A program made the position numbers and the translations under genes. Below are positions 41,035 to 51,564 of a stretch of 64,000 nucleotides of DNA, piece after piece. How positions within the stretch are numbered: position 1 is the stretch's first letter; every line of letters begins with the position of its first letter. Where the stretch lies: the NCBI GenBank assembly GCA_037178625.1, contig CM074136.1, positions 2,294,001 through 2,358,000 of the forward strand, written 5' to 3'. Origin of the DNA: Skeletonema tropicum. Its lineage: Eukaryota > Bacillariophyta > Thalassiosirophyceae > Thalassiosirales > Thalassiosiraceae. Below the pieces are notes generated by a model. It searched no databases. It was not told where the DNA came from and saw only the letters and a list, made by a program, of their open reading frames with translations.

Positions 41035-42424
41035 ATGAAAGTCATCTTTGCATCCTTATCTGCCGTCCTACTCGGCTCCATCCCTGGCGTTCTCTCCGCC
41101 GAGGTAAGTTTTCAACGTGCTTGCATAGACGGCGCTTTCCGGAGGCACTGGCTGTTGATTTACTGACCATATTCATATCGTCCGCTCATGTGCTCACATC
41201 TCTGCCTCTGTCAATCTACAGCCCAAACTCCGTGGAGCCACGCTTGTCACCGACTTTGAGGATCACGCTACCGAGCTCATCGCCAGTATGCCCAGTAGTA
41301 TCAAGAAGAAGTTGAAGAGCATCAAGAAAGACGATGATCTCACCAAGAAGGAAATCAAGTCGGCGCAGAAATCTGTCATCAAGAGCTGGGAGAAGAGGAC
41401 CAACAAAAACTGTGCGGAATATCTTTCCGCTTTGACCTGCGGTGAAGCCAAGAAGTGTGTGTGGATGGTGGATACTTGTGTGGCCACCAAAGCCTTGGAC
41501 GCTGAAGACTACGACTACGACTTCATTACCAAGTCGTACAACGTGCCTAAGAAGGTCGAGAAGAAGTTGAAGGAAATTAAGGACAGTGATCTCACTAAGA
41601 AGGAAATAAAGTCGGCGCAGAAAAAGATCATCAGGAAGTGGGAGAGGAAGACCGAGAAGAAGTGCATTCAGTATCTTTCTCCTGTGACCTGCGACGCAGT
41701 CAGTAAGTGTGTGTGGCACAAGGATGGTTGTGTTTCCAAATCGGTGTTCAAAGAAGACTTGTACTTTGGCGCTGATGACTACGACTTCGTCGAAGACCCA
41801 GAGGACTACGGCTTCGTTGAAGACTCTGCGGGCTACGATGGAGACTCTGAGGTCTACGTCAAAGACGGGGAACCTAAAGAAGTCCCACCAGACAATGATA
41901 CTTGTTCCAACGCAACCGTTATTTCCAAAGATCAACTTGGGATAGTGCAAGGTGGGTCAGTGAAAGGCGCGACGTTAGACGATTGGCAAAAGGATCCGAA
42001 TTGCGGCTTTTTACAAGTGCCACCAGGTAACGGCGTTTGGTATGCCATCAAAGGAATTGAAGGGGGGACGAATCTCAAAGTGACATGCTCATTCATGGAC
42101 TGTATGCTGTTGACCACCAATCCTACACTCGGGGAATGCCCGTCAATGTTTTTATGCGCTGATGCATGGGTCGGAAGGGGGGTGAGCAATGAGTTAGTCT
42201 ATGATCTCACTACGCAAGAAGAAGGCATCTATTACGTTTACATCGCCCCGACAAGATCGTTTGCTATTTCTGAATACAATTTACTGGTTGAGGAGTTTTC
42301 AACTGTGAAGCCTACTATGGCGCCTACAAATATTGTGTCTTTTCCGGCGAACGCATCTAATGGAAATGACTTGGGCACTTTATTTAAGCTTGTCTTGTTT
42401 GCTGCAATGTATTTCTCAGTTTGA
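41035..42424 (+). CDS. Secreted protein: two Lys-rich Cys repeats plus pre-peptidase-like domain
   Basis: Exons 41035-41103 and 41222-42424 (phase 0) give 423 aa. Exon 1 is a signal peptide (MKVIFASLSAVLLGSIPGVLSAE). The N-terminal half holds two copies of a charged helix plus Cys motif: KKKLKSIKKDDDLTKKEIKSA ... ALTCGEAKKCVWMVDTC, then KKLKEIKDSDLTKKEIKSAQ ... PVTCDAVSKCVWHKDGC (partial quotes). An acidic Tyr/Asp linker follows. From 41861 it is nearly identical to the gene at 38775: the CSNATVISKDQLG domain and hydrophobic tail (FKLVLFAAMYFSV). Likely wall or surface exposed. It was built by joining a new N-terminus to an existing 3' module. Confidence 0.75.
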
Positions 42425-42965
42425 GAAGAACACTCTAGTAGTGTGTAGAGTCGATAGTTTGACTTTTAACTAATGCTATCATTCACATTTCACTACATCC
42501 CTATCTCTTGCATCTGCTCATATCTATCCTTTATATACTCTACGAGAATATGATTCAAGTTCTCTAGCTACCCTCATCTCACCACGGAGCACTGAAACTA
42601 TCCTGATGAATCACATCATTCACAGCCATCTTTTCTCCAGCCACAAATTCCTCAGTATGACCCAAATAATCCTGCCGTAGCCTCATGTCATTCAACACTC
42701 CATTCCTTAAACGTTGACAGCTACCACTGAGCAGAGCAAACGCATGTCTCAGGAATCCTTGTATGTTCTCTTCTTTGGGAGCTTCGTCGTCAAGACCCAA
42801 GTCGTACGGTTCGATTGCGTGATCCCATGAGCCTATTGCTTCGACTCTGTGGCCAGTGTCGTCATTGATAGTTGTTCGTTTCATTGTTACAGCTGACTTT
42901 CTTCTGGTTGCGTTGTTGTTTCTATGGAACCGCTGTAGTTGATAGCTTCGTGATTGGTGGGTCTT
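41861..42965 (+). repeat. Duplicated 3' gene module, copy B
   Basis: Partner of 39570-40710. It includes about 560 bp of coding sequence, the 3' UTR and the 101-aa convergent gene. The breakpoint lies inside the acidic linker coding region. Confidence 0.85.
42579..42884 (-). CDS. Small unknown protein, 101 aa (copy B)
   Basis: Duplicate of 40318-40623 with Ile for Phe at position 6 and Arg for Lys in CQRLRNG. The other differences are silent. Function unknown. Conservation of the frame in both copies is the main evidence that it is a gene. Confidence 0.55.
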   Translation of the reverse strand: MKRTTINDDTGHRVEAIGSWDHAIEPYDLGLDDEAPKEENIQGFLRHAFALLSGSCQRLRNGVLNDMRLRQDYLGHTEEFVAGEKMAVNDVIHQDSFSAPW

Positions 42966-43184
42966 TCAGCCAGCAGGTGTTATTAGTGTTCGCGTTGTCA
43001 GATCCAAAATTCTCCTCTACTCTACGATGCTCTGGAGATTTTCTCCATGAGAACACAAATCCTTTCTCTGAAACTCCGTCCTCGTAAGTTCGCTATTCAT
43101 TCTATCAATGAGAACTCATGAGAAGCAATTCGAACAGGCCAGATTCTAACAATGCCTTCAAGAGCAACGGCATAATGATAAACA

Positions 43185-44129
43185 ATGATGCTCTATAAGA
43201 AGAACACGTACGACGATGCCGAGGTATTACCTCGTCGCTTGACCTATCCCAAGATGGCTGCAGCCCAACCAACAAATAATGCGCATGTCATTCGAAATAA
43301 ATTTTCTGAGAATGAAGTCCCGGTTGCGGCGGCACAGAGAGATGACGAGGAATCTATCCCATCCATCGGCAACACCATGACACGGTGGAGAGGCAACACA
43401 GTGTCCGAGAAAGAAGCCAAGGCACTCCGTTACGTGTTTGATGACCTACAAGATCACTTCAGCTACCAATGCTTCGACCCAAGAGTTCGCTTCAACAATT
43501 CAAACCTTGAATACCTAGGCAACACTGGCACTGGGAAGTGGTTTGGTGACCTGGATTTCACCTACAACATCACGGGCAATCACTGTAACCTTTCCTACAT
43601 CGGCATGGACGTATGTGTTGATCTCGCCCCAAAGCTTGTCCACAAGCATGGCCAGGCTATGTGGAAAGAATACGGCTCTACTTGGCTGTACGTCTACCTT
43701 CCGCAGCTGACATTCAACAAGTTCAAATCATATGTCAAGATCGGCACAGGATGGGATGTATCCGATGAAAGGACTGTCTATGATCCAAACCGCGATGTGG
43801 TGGCGATCGAGGCCAAGCTTCAGAGCGGACAGCCCAAGACAAGCTTCTGGGCTGCAAAGGATAAGGTAGCCTCTGGAGGAGCAGGAGATCGTTCCTTCTC
43901 ACGTGTTGGAACCATTCAAGATGTGAGGTCACATTCTTCTCAGCAACGCATTCACAGAGGCGTTGGAATCTTTTCAGTATCCATGGAGGTGAATGGGACG
44001 CCAAACTTCAAGCCTTCTCCGTACATGGACGAGGCCGATCTTTGCTTCACCTTGGTTAGTCTTCGTACTTGGGGTACTGCAGATGATGGCGTTGCACCAA
44101 TCGTGTATGTCCCACGCAAATGGCAGTAA
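43185..44129 (+). CDS. Unknown 314-aa protein
   Basis: Not recognised. Single exon, ATG at 43185. After a low-complexity N-terminus (about 65 residues), the core from KALRYVFDDLQDHFSYQCF onward is rich in strands and aromatic residues (GTGKWFGDLDFTYNITGNHC, STWLYVYLPQLTFNKF), ending IVYVPRKWQ. There is no signal peptide and no membrane span. The compact beta-rich core and isolated context leave open a structural or virus-derived origin, but nothing seen proves this. Confidence 0.55.
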   Translation: MMLYKKNTYDDAEVLPRRLTYPKMAAAQPTNNAHVIRNKFSENEVPVAAAQRDDEESIPSIGNTMTRWRGNTVSEKEAKALRYVFDDLQDHFSYQCFDPRVRFNNSNLEYLGNTGTGKWFGDLDFTYNITGNHCNLSYIGMDVCVDLAPKLVHKHGQAMWKEYGSTWLYVYLPQLTFNKFKSYVKIGTGWDVSDERTVYDPNRDVVAIEAKLQSGQPKTSFWAAKDKVASGGAGDRSFSRVGTIQDVRSHSSQQRIHRGVGIFSVSMEVNGTPNFKPSPYMDEADLCFTLVSLRTWGTADDGVAPIVYVPRKWQ

Positions 44130-44764
44130 GTTGAAGTGTCAAGTCTTTATGTAAAATAGTGTTTTTGTTCATTTCTGACAGCAATAGCTAGACTGAAGTT
44201 TATAAGTTGCGTGCACTCTCTTCATTAGATTCTTCTTTCAAGCCCAAATTCAAGCTGCACACAGGCACATTCCCGCTCCATATTACATAGTGAATGAGCT
44301 ACATATCATAGCTTTCAATAGTCTCTTAACTAAGTCTCTTTACTGTGTAGCTGTAGATGCTGGGAACAAACTCGTCTGAAACAAAAGGAAGTAAAACATC
44401 ATGAAGCAAACAGCTATTTACCAATACATACTATGAATCATGATGTAGTAGCAAACATATTCTTACAATAGCAATAGTGGAATTATTTCTCTATCGTGTG
44501 CGTGTGTGATTGAGTCAATAATTCAGAAACCTTTTTTTCTTCTAGCTTGGTTCTTGGTGTGATAATAATAAGTCGTTCTCGGGGCCCCTACGAGTAGCAT
44601 GATAAAATTTCGTCAATATGGGCCCGTACGTGTGTGCATTGATACATTTAAGTGATGGTGTACAATTTTTCTAATCCTGCCATTCATGTGGGTGTGCGTG
44701 TGTGCGATTGTGCTTTTGGAGCAAATCAATATTCCTATCAAACATACAAAATTATTGGTCTCTC
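44130..44764. other. Convergent intergenic region
   Basis: These 635 bp lie between converging genes. Short GT/GTGT tracts occur near 44500 and 44690. No gene or repeat is recognised. Confidence 0.4.
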
Positions 44765-45760
44765 TTAAGAACCAAAATACTTGGACCAATCCTTGGAAGG
44801 TTGAACATCCTCTACTACCCCCTTGCCATAATTGACAAATTCAAATACAGACACTTGAGAATAAAAGGAGACGGACTTGGAACGGGACATGGCTGCTCTT
44901 GCCGCAATAGCTGCTGCAGCAGTAGCAGCTGCATCTTCGGACGCATCACGGCGGTGCTGAGCCAGTTTCCGTTCATCAATCATGGAGCACGAGTATCGAC
45001 TTGGACGTAAACAACTGTGAGTAGGTCGTTTGATTAATGCCGTGGTAGAGGACCATGGACGTTGGGTTTGTTCTCGAAGTGGTGCCACACGTGAGACCCG
45101 TGCATCATATTTAATCGCGGGTGCTGCTGGTGGTGGCGGAGGAGCAACAACGGTGGGCAATATTTTTCTTCGGGGGGTAGAAGCACTTGGATTCTTCTTG
45201 TCCCTGCCGTAATTGATGGTGGAATCGTCAAAAGATGGTCTTCGGAATGCCTTCGCATCGACCATTTTGGGGGATGGGGCTGCCTGTGCAGATGATGATC
45301 TCGTCAATGAATTTGATGCGCACATGTCAGTGGAGGAGGGCTGTTCATCATCATCTACAAGTGGCAATGATAAGGATGACAACTTGTGCAACAATTCTCT
45401 CTCCTTGTCGCCGGCACTAGCCTTCTCAAATGTTGCCGTCGGTGCTTGAGAACCCTCGCTGCCCTCCCTGCTGCTGCATTTCGGAGAGGCCCAAAAATTA
45501 TGAAAGATTGATCTTGGAGGACTAACCGACAAGCTAGCAGGAGAGGCACGTCCAGATGAAGAGACGGTAGAATCACTAAATGATGCTAGGGACGAAACGG
45601 GAACAATCTCGGGGAGCATATTCATAGTATCTTCGTCTTCACTGCTGCTTGAACTCATTTGTGTGTCCTCGCTACAGGACCGCATCTTCTTTGACCGCAA
45701 AGAAGTGTTTATTTGGGGTTCGAATGCCTTGACATATTTGGAGGTGGGTAGATTCCACAT
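44765..45760 (-). CDS. Unknown Ser/Ala-rich protein with a PP1-docking-like motif
   Basis: 331 aa, ATG at 45760. Disordered for most of its length (Ser, Pro and Ala runs, PPPPPAAP near 215, an AAATAAAAIAARAA run near 280). The C-terminus is distinctive: SKSVSFYSQVSVFEFVNYGK then DWSKYFGS. KSVSF fits the RVxF protein-phosphatase-1 docking consensus ([R/K]-x-V-x-F), followed by an acidic/aromatic patch. A regulatory subunit of PP1 is a reasonable guess (inference from one short motif). No membrane span. It converges with the gene at 43185. Confidence 0.5.
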   Translation of the reverse strand: MWNLPTSKYVKAFEPQINTSLRSKKMRSCSEDTQMSSSSSEDEDTMNMLPEIVPVSSLASFSDSTVSSSGRASPASLSVSPPRSIFHNFWASPKCSSREGSEGSQAPTATFEKASAGDKERELLHKLSSLSLPLVDDDEQPSSTDMCASNSLTRSSSAQAAPSPKMVDAKAFRRPSFDDSTINYGRDKKNPSASTPRRKILPTVVAPPPPPAAPAIKYDARVSRVAPLREQTQRPWSSTTALIKRPTHSCLRPSRYSCSMIDERKLAQHRRDASEDAAATAAAAIAARAAMSRSKSVSFYSQVSVFEFVNYGKGVVEDVQPSKDWSKYFGS

Positions 45761-46721
45761 GATTTTGATGGATGTGTTAAGTGTTTTTGAGTTCGCAATT
45801 TCGGAACGATGAAAGTTTGATGGGGCGAAGTGGAAAGTTCACTGTTTTTGGGATCGGAATGAGAAGCGCAAGATGGGAGGATTGTAAATGACCGATCGTG
45901 GCTTTTGTGTTGTGGTTGGTTTGCTGCAGACTGCACTATGCAGCTATGTTGTTCGTCGTTTGAGCAGGAGGATGCGGGCTTGTGTTTTTGTTTTGATGTA
46001 TTCTGATTCTGGCTGAACGATGAACAACGATAATACTTAATCGCGAACCGAAGCTGTTATTATGGTGACTCTGCCTATTACTCCATTTATGATGCTGCAG
46101 CACTTCGTTGGAAGTAAATTGGTAAGATGAGATAAGGACTGTTGGCCTGCTGGCTGATGCTTCCGCTGGTCGCAGGCAGCAGGCGCAGCAGGCGGTGAGC
46201 GAATTCTTTTTGCACTTTCCAGCTGCTCAAAGAACCTTAGACAGATTCAGATACCGATGACGTGATCTTTTGTTGCTCTGTGATACTACAGTTCTTATAT
46301 AATATGTGTCGACATAGAGGAATGACCCTGCCAGGTATACAGTCATAAGGTGAAGATGATTACTACATGGAGCATTTGCAGCATCTCAACAGAGGGGATC
46401 GTGCTTCCATCCGCGACAACTTCATACTTACATGTGTATCATTGGCACGCCATCGGCCTCCGTTCAATCAATGCATTCAGGCTTCTCAAAACTCCCTTTT
46501 ACGAGGGAGTCCCATTAAATATGGCGCCACGCAGGCCGGCGAAATCCATCGAGGTTGAAGCTAAAATAAATGCTAGCTGCGCCAAATGCTCCTCCTCTGG
46601 CAGATGCCTTTGATACAAAAGCCACCATAGACGGAGTTGATATCATTGCCGACGACCAAGGAAAGATCCAGCGCTATTGAATTATTACTGCAGTTGTTGG
46701 TCGAGAGAAGAGCACTCAAAA
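45761..46721. other. Intergenic, 0.96 kb
   Basis: No gene accepted. A short open frame, ATG 46570 to TGA 46680 (36 codons, ending DGVDIIADDQGKIQRY), reads like the end of a protein. With no supporting upstream exon it may be a remnant. Confidence 0.35.
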
Positions 46722-47829
46722 ATGAAGAAATCAGTCGCCGTAGCACCGATAGCTTTAATACTAAGCCCCATATTAGTGGTGTCTCTCCAGAGTGTCACGC
46801 CGCCACTGAAACAACAACAGAACCACTTCCCATCAGTTAGATCCATCGAGCAACCATGCTATCGCACATTAATGTGTTATAGACGGAAAAGTAGTTCACC
46901 GCTTGCAAAAACATCAACCTCCGCTGCCGCATCCTACACGGCACTCTTCTCAACACCCACCAACGCAATCGATGCAGAAATCATCAAATCAAAACGAACA
47001 ACGACACTCCTCTTTCCATCCAATAATACACAACGTCGTCGCAACAGTGGTAGTCCATTACGTTCCTCTACGTCCTCAAGCGGGAATACTCCATCATCCT
47101 CCGAAGAAGACACCTCCTCCGCAACCTCTTCTTCCTCCGAACCAGCCATATCATTCCTACAAGCGGTAGACAACTTCGGCATGAACCTCAAACCATTGGC
47201 AATCCAAGCCTATGAGAAAAGCAATGCCATCAATGGCGAATCCAAACAAACGAATAAACAAACATCACTCAAGTCATTATTCCATCGTATCAAATCAAAT
47301 ATTTTATGGATGATGTACATAATATACAGAGGATACAGAGGTTTCTTTGTAATTCTACCAGCTGTGTTTAAAGAGGTGTATCGGCAGTTGGAGGAGAGTG
47401 ATTTGGTCATGGATGCATATGGTGATGAGGAGGAGGAGGATGGTGGTAGTAGTCGTGGTGGTGGTGAAGTGGGTGAGAAGAAGCCTCTGAGATTGAGGAC
47501 AAGGATTACTACTTCTATTTTGACTAGTATTTTGACCATGAGTTATGTTGTTTCTGGAGGTATTCGTGTCCTTGGTAAGTAGTGTTGATTTATATATATC
47601 GATATGTGTGAAAAAATGGACGGCAACAGAGCTCAACTATGTACCTATCGCCTTTTCGGCTATTTTACTCGTGTCATAACTCACTCATTTCATTCGATGA
47701 CGTCTCCTATCATCAGGCAAATTCATTCAAACCTTCACGAACACAACATCTGTAGAATCATCGTTGGAAGCTGCAGCGGATGAGATGGTTGATAATGAGG
47801 ATAAATTAGCTGGTCGGTACAAGGGGTGA
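46722..47829 (+). CDS. Unknown membrane protein, two exons
   Basis: Exons 46722-47574 and 47717-47829 (phase 1; donor gtaagt, acceptor tcatcag) give 321 aa. The ATG at 46722 opens MKKSVAVAPIALILSPILVV, a signal-anchor or signal peptide. A long Ser/Thr-rich segment follows, as in plastid or secretory proteins. The C-terminal third has amphipathic or hydrophobic stretches (WMMYIIYRGYRGFFVILPAV and TSILTSILTMSYVVSGGIRV) separated by an acidic Glu/Gly loop. The family is not recognised. Plastid-membrane location is possible but there is no clear Phe motif. Confidence 0.5.
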
Positions 47830-48468
47830 AGAGAATGAAATGTCAGAAAACACTGCTGCAAAGATAGATCTCGATTACTCCCATGAGCACAAGCACAATG
47901 CATATACGAAGAATAAGTGGGAGTTGACGACACTATAGCAGTTGTCATATTGATGTAACCGTGAGAAAAACAAAATTAGGTCACTAGTTGTTTCATAACT
48001 CTGTTAACCTACACTTCCTGAATTCATCTCAGGCTCATTGAGCCTGTGCCTGTGTCTTAAGACGTCTTCGTTGACGTCATTTTCGTCCTTTCTTCATATT
48101 TGGTACGTAAGTGAGATAAGATCTGCGTGCCACTGTTACTTCATATCATGAGTAAAAAGTATATGACAATCAAGAGAGGTTCCCAAACAAAGCGAGAAAT
48201 GAAAGCAGACTGAATATTATTTATCACTGGTTTTATCACTGGTACTACACTAAGTATGTGCAAGAAGCAGAGTGGAGCAGTCTGGCTGGGGGCGCGGTAA
48301 CTCAAAATCCAGAAGGGAGATGCCAAAACCCTTTCTTCAGAAAAGAGCTACTGAGTCGGAAATTCGGAAATAGATGTTTAGCTAGCTTCGTTCTGAAGTA
48401 ATTTTCATGTTTACTTTTCTCAGTTGATAGAAGGATGTTTAGTCTCAACTCTCAACACGAAGCTTACA
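47830..48468. promoter_or_regulatory. Intergenic with palindromic TGACGTCA
   Basis: No gene. 48072-48079 is a perfect TGACGTCA (CRE/bZIP core), and another GACGTC starts at 48061. It lies 390 bp upstream of the ATG at 48469. TGACG-type elements mediate CO2/cAMP responses in diatoms (family knowledge); relevance here is untested. Confidence 0.35.
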
Positions 48469-50010
48469 ATGACTCCCATTTTGAATTTTTTTGGCGCCAT
48501 CGGCCATCGCGTCGTTACACGACACAACAAAGCGGAGAGTGACAATGGGCCGACTGGAAACCATACAGCAGTAGTATTCTCTCACCAGCCCAGCAGAGCA
48601 ACCACTCGCCTCCTTAGATCCTTACCATCATCTCATCATTCAGCAATGATGAGCGCCAAGATGAAACGACGCCTAAAACGGCGTGGTAGAAGCGTAGATC
48701 GACAAGGAGGTAGTTACGAAGACGATGATGACAAAGTAGTGTCCGTTTCATCTCCACCAAGACTTCGTCGAGACAGCATCAACAAAACCTCATCGAATAG
48801 GGAATTTGCATTCAATCTTGAACAGGCTGCCGCTGCTCAAGTGATTGATACGGATGACTCGGGCGGGGGAACTATATCTACGGTGACGAATGATGTAGCT
48901 TTTCGAGATGAAGTGTTTAAGTGTGGATTTGATAATACGGAATATGGCGTGATGAAGCAAAAGGATGTGGGAAAGTTGCAGCTGCAAACGGACGGCGAAG
49001 GATTTAGAATCAATAGTAAAGGCTCTACGAAGACGAAACCTCGAGAATCTCCAATGGGAGTAAATGAAGTAGACTTTCCTGATCAATTCGATCTGCGCTC
49101 GAATAACAACCGATCAAAAGCCATAGTAGAGGGACAATACTCCTCCTCCGCAAAGTTGAATCTGGGCAGAAACTCAAAGAAAGATGATGACACATTCTTC
49201 TACTCGGCAAGTGCTCCCAGTGATGCTACCAGCGACACGAGGTTGGTTGGAGAGACGATCACATTGGGATCGACGTCTTCTTATCTTCACTCATTTGACA
49301 TACTTGACAATGGTCGAAATGGAGAAACTGAAAAGAAGAGCGCAACTCGTCCAGTCGATGCTCACCTGATGGAAATGGGACGTGGATCTCCATTACGGCA
49401 ACCTAGCCCTAGTCCTAGAGACTCATCGCAATCGCGTGAAACAGATGAAGTACACGAAGCATCGGCAACAGCAGCAGCAGCAGCGACAGCGGCACCTTCT
49501 CCGCCTCCTCCACCCCAAGCTCCTCGTCAGCGTAGCACGAAACCCATAGACAAAGCAGACGCGTCCAACAACAACGATGATCCCACTAAAGCTGAATGCA
49601 CCGTGCCAGATATCTTACAGGAATTTGTAGACGATGTCAAGTCGGTGCTGAATCAAGTGATGACTGTTGCCTACTGGGCCTGCACTGAGGGTGAGCAATA
49701 TCTCTCGAGGTGTCAAAGTGACGAGCCAAGGCCACAACAAACAACATCATCATCCTCGCAATTGAACACCATTGTGGGGGATTCGACAACAGTACCAGCC
49801 CCCAACAATTCACAGTCGGCTCCTCCTCGTGCAGGCGACAAGTCGAGCAAGCCATGGACTGGCGATTACTTGGGCCGTCGTACGGGAACTGAAGAGACGG
49901 CGGATAATTCCAATTCTAGCCAGGAGGCGGATGGTACAGCGGAGAAGAGACATGGATCACGAACACATCGTTTGAAATTTTTTTTGACTTCCTTCAAGAC
50001 TCGGAAGTAG
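48469..50010 (+). CDS. Unknown low-complexity protein
   Basis: 513 aa from the ATG at 48469 (MTPILNFFGAIGHRVVTRHN); the frame before it has only TTG. Mostly disordered: basic (KMKRRLKRRGRSVDR), Ser/Asp rich, an Ala run near 350 and PPPPPQAP after it. One ordered-looking segment near 395-430 (CTVPDILQEFVDDVKSVLNQ, then VAYWACTEGEQYL) could be an interaction helix. The C-terminus is basic (HRLKFFLTSFKTRK). No domain is recognised. The length and codon regularity make it a likely gene. Confidence 0.5.
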   Translation: MTPILNFFGAIGHRVVTRHNKAESDNGPTGNHTAVVFSHQPSRATTRLLRSLPSSHHSAMMSAKMKRRLKRRGRSVDRQGGSYEDDDDKVVSVSSPPRLRRDSINKTSSNREFAFNLEQAAAAQVIDTDDSGGGTISTVTNDVAFRDEVFKCGFDNTEYGVMKQKDVGKLQLQTDGEGFRINSKGSTKTKPRESPMGVNEVDFPDQFDLRSNNNRSKAIVEGQYSSSAKLNLGRNSKKDDDTFFYSASAPSDATSDTRLVGETITLGSTSSYLHSFDILDNGRNGETEKKSATRPVDAHLMEMGRGSPLRQPSPSPRDSSQSRETDEVHEASATAAAAATAAPSPPPPPQAPRQRSTKPIDKADASNNNDDPTKAECTVPDILQEFVDDVKSVLNQVMTVAYWACTEGEQYLSRCQSDEPRPQQTTSSSSQLNTIVGDSTTVPAPNNSQSAPPRAGDKSSKPWTGDYLGRRTGTEETADNSNSSQEADGTAEKRHGSRTHRLKFFLTSFKTRK

Positions 50011-50933
50011 GTGGCCCGCCCATGATGGGTCAACTACTCAACTTATTATCATAGATATAGAGAAAATTGTCACTCATAAGAATTATGTTTTGTTGCCAAA
50101 CGATATCAAGGAAGAGGAAGTCTTCTTTTGCGTAAAAATTGATCCCAATACACTTAACTGAATTATTAGAAGATCAAACTGTACAATTGTCATACCCCTG
50201 CACAAAAGCTATGACCTCATTCGTCTCATCCTTTCAAATTATACAATTTACTTCACCGCCTCGTTCATCTTTCTTCTCAGTAGCGCTAATGAGGACATTT
50301 CATTGCAGCTTGTTTCGTCCTCATGAAACTCGAAATCGGGGTTGACAGGCAAAGACGAAAAGTCCAGTGAAGATTTTCCAGAGAGAATGCCGCGAATTCC
50401 CATCTATGGTACTTTCTGATTGAATGTGTATCCTTTTATCCTTCTTTTCGGACATCAACATTAGCCTTCGCTTACAGGCCGTGCATAGTTGCACTGGTTC
50501 TTCGTTTGTTATCCCACGATGCTATCTCTCAAGGCCAATTATCTCTAAGCGTTGTCCAGATGAGTCATTGACCTACCGTCAACTGGGAGTTTTAATGACG
50601 CGAAATGTGGATGTGGCTGTTTGTGTTTGCGGATGACGAAGGATATGTATGTAAGTCACTTGTGACTGTGAATTATTAGTCGATGCTTTCCGAACTCTTC
50701 CACCAACTTAGCCTTCGCTTCTCATACCTGGCATATTACATAGCAGCCTTCGCTTCCCATACCTTCCAAGCTGCTGATCGCATGACGCTCCATGCATAAA
50801 TTTTTCATCAGAGACAGAGAGAACTGCATCTTTTGATTGCATTGCACATACTTAAACAGAACAATAACACGAGTCCTCGTAAGAAGGAATAAGATAAGAA
50901 TAAGAAATTAGAACAAGAAGTTAAAGAGTTACA
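50011..50933. other. Intergenic, 0.92 kb
   Basis: No gene accepted. The phrase agccttcgctt occurs three times (near 50464, 50709, 50752). About 50155-50200 encodes ELLEDQTVQLSYPC, similar to QLLEDQTLPLRYQC at about 52019. The right end is the promoter of the gene at 50934. Confidence 0.35.
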
Positions 50934-51564
50934 ATGAAGAAAATCGTACTACTTGCCTTATTTTGCATCGGGAAAATAGCATCAAGTGGTGAGTAGAAGA
51001 TTGCATCGGCGTTGACACTCAAACTCAAACATCTGGATCTTTACATTTACACTAACACATTCTTTTTCACACTGTTTCGGTATCGGTTTCGGTTTCATGC
51101 AGCTAATCTTCGTGTAAACAAGGGTAGTTATTCCCTTGGTGTAAATGTGAGTTGAATGAACTTAAATGACAGTAACAGATCAACCTTTTGTCCACCGAGC
51201 TCACATTCACATTTTTATGGCCGCATCTCTGATTCCATTAAAATTAAATCCTTAGGAAGATAACGTTCTTGCCTTAAAAGGAGAAGTTGGTCGTGCCTTA
51301 AAAGCAGAAGATGGTCAAAAAGGCAAAGAGAAAGGTGACAAAGACAATGGTTTCAAAGACAAAGGTGGCAAAGGCAAAGGTGAAGGCAAAGGCGAAGGCG
51401 AAGGCAAAGGCGAAGGCGAAGGCAAAGGCAAAGGCAAAGGCAGTGGTGGTGGCCGTGGTGGTGGTGGCCGTGGAAGAGGTGGTGGTGGTCGTAGTCCTGG
51501 TGGCCGTGGAGGTGGCCGTGGACTCGGCCATGGCAACACACGTGAGCCAGGAGATCAATTTTGA
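50934..51564 (+). CDS. Silaffin-like secreted Lys/Gly/Glu-rich protein with RGG tail
   Basis: Three exons (50934-50988, 51103-51146, 51256-51564; donors gtgagt, acceptors atgcag and ccttag) give 135 aa. Exon 1 is a signal peptide (MKKIVLLALFCIGKIASSG). Exon 3 begins EDNVLALKGEVGRALKAEDG, where R46-A47-L48 fits the RXL processing site of silaffins and cingulins. A KGKGEGKGEGEGKG-type repeat (about 60-95) follows, then Gly-rich GGGRGGGGRGRGG (about 96-120). Signal peptide, RXL and a Lys-rich low-complexity mature part are silaffin hallmarks, but Ser is scarce, so this is only silaffin-like. A role in silica deposition or wall matrix is inferred. Other frames over the repeat are open but lack splice and signal support. 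Confidence 0.62.
51360..51440 (+). repeat. Hexanucleotide-type GGCAAA/GGCGAA repeat within the coding region
   Basis: Degenerate GGNAAA/GGCGAA units encode the KG/EG repeat of the silaffin-like protein. All three frames are open through it, which creates spurious frames on both strands. Confidence 0.7.
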
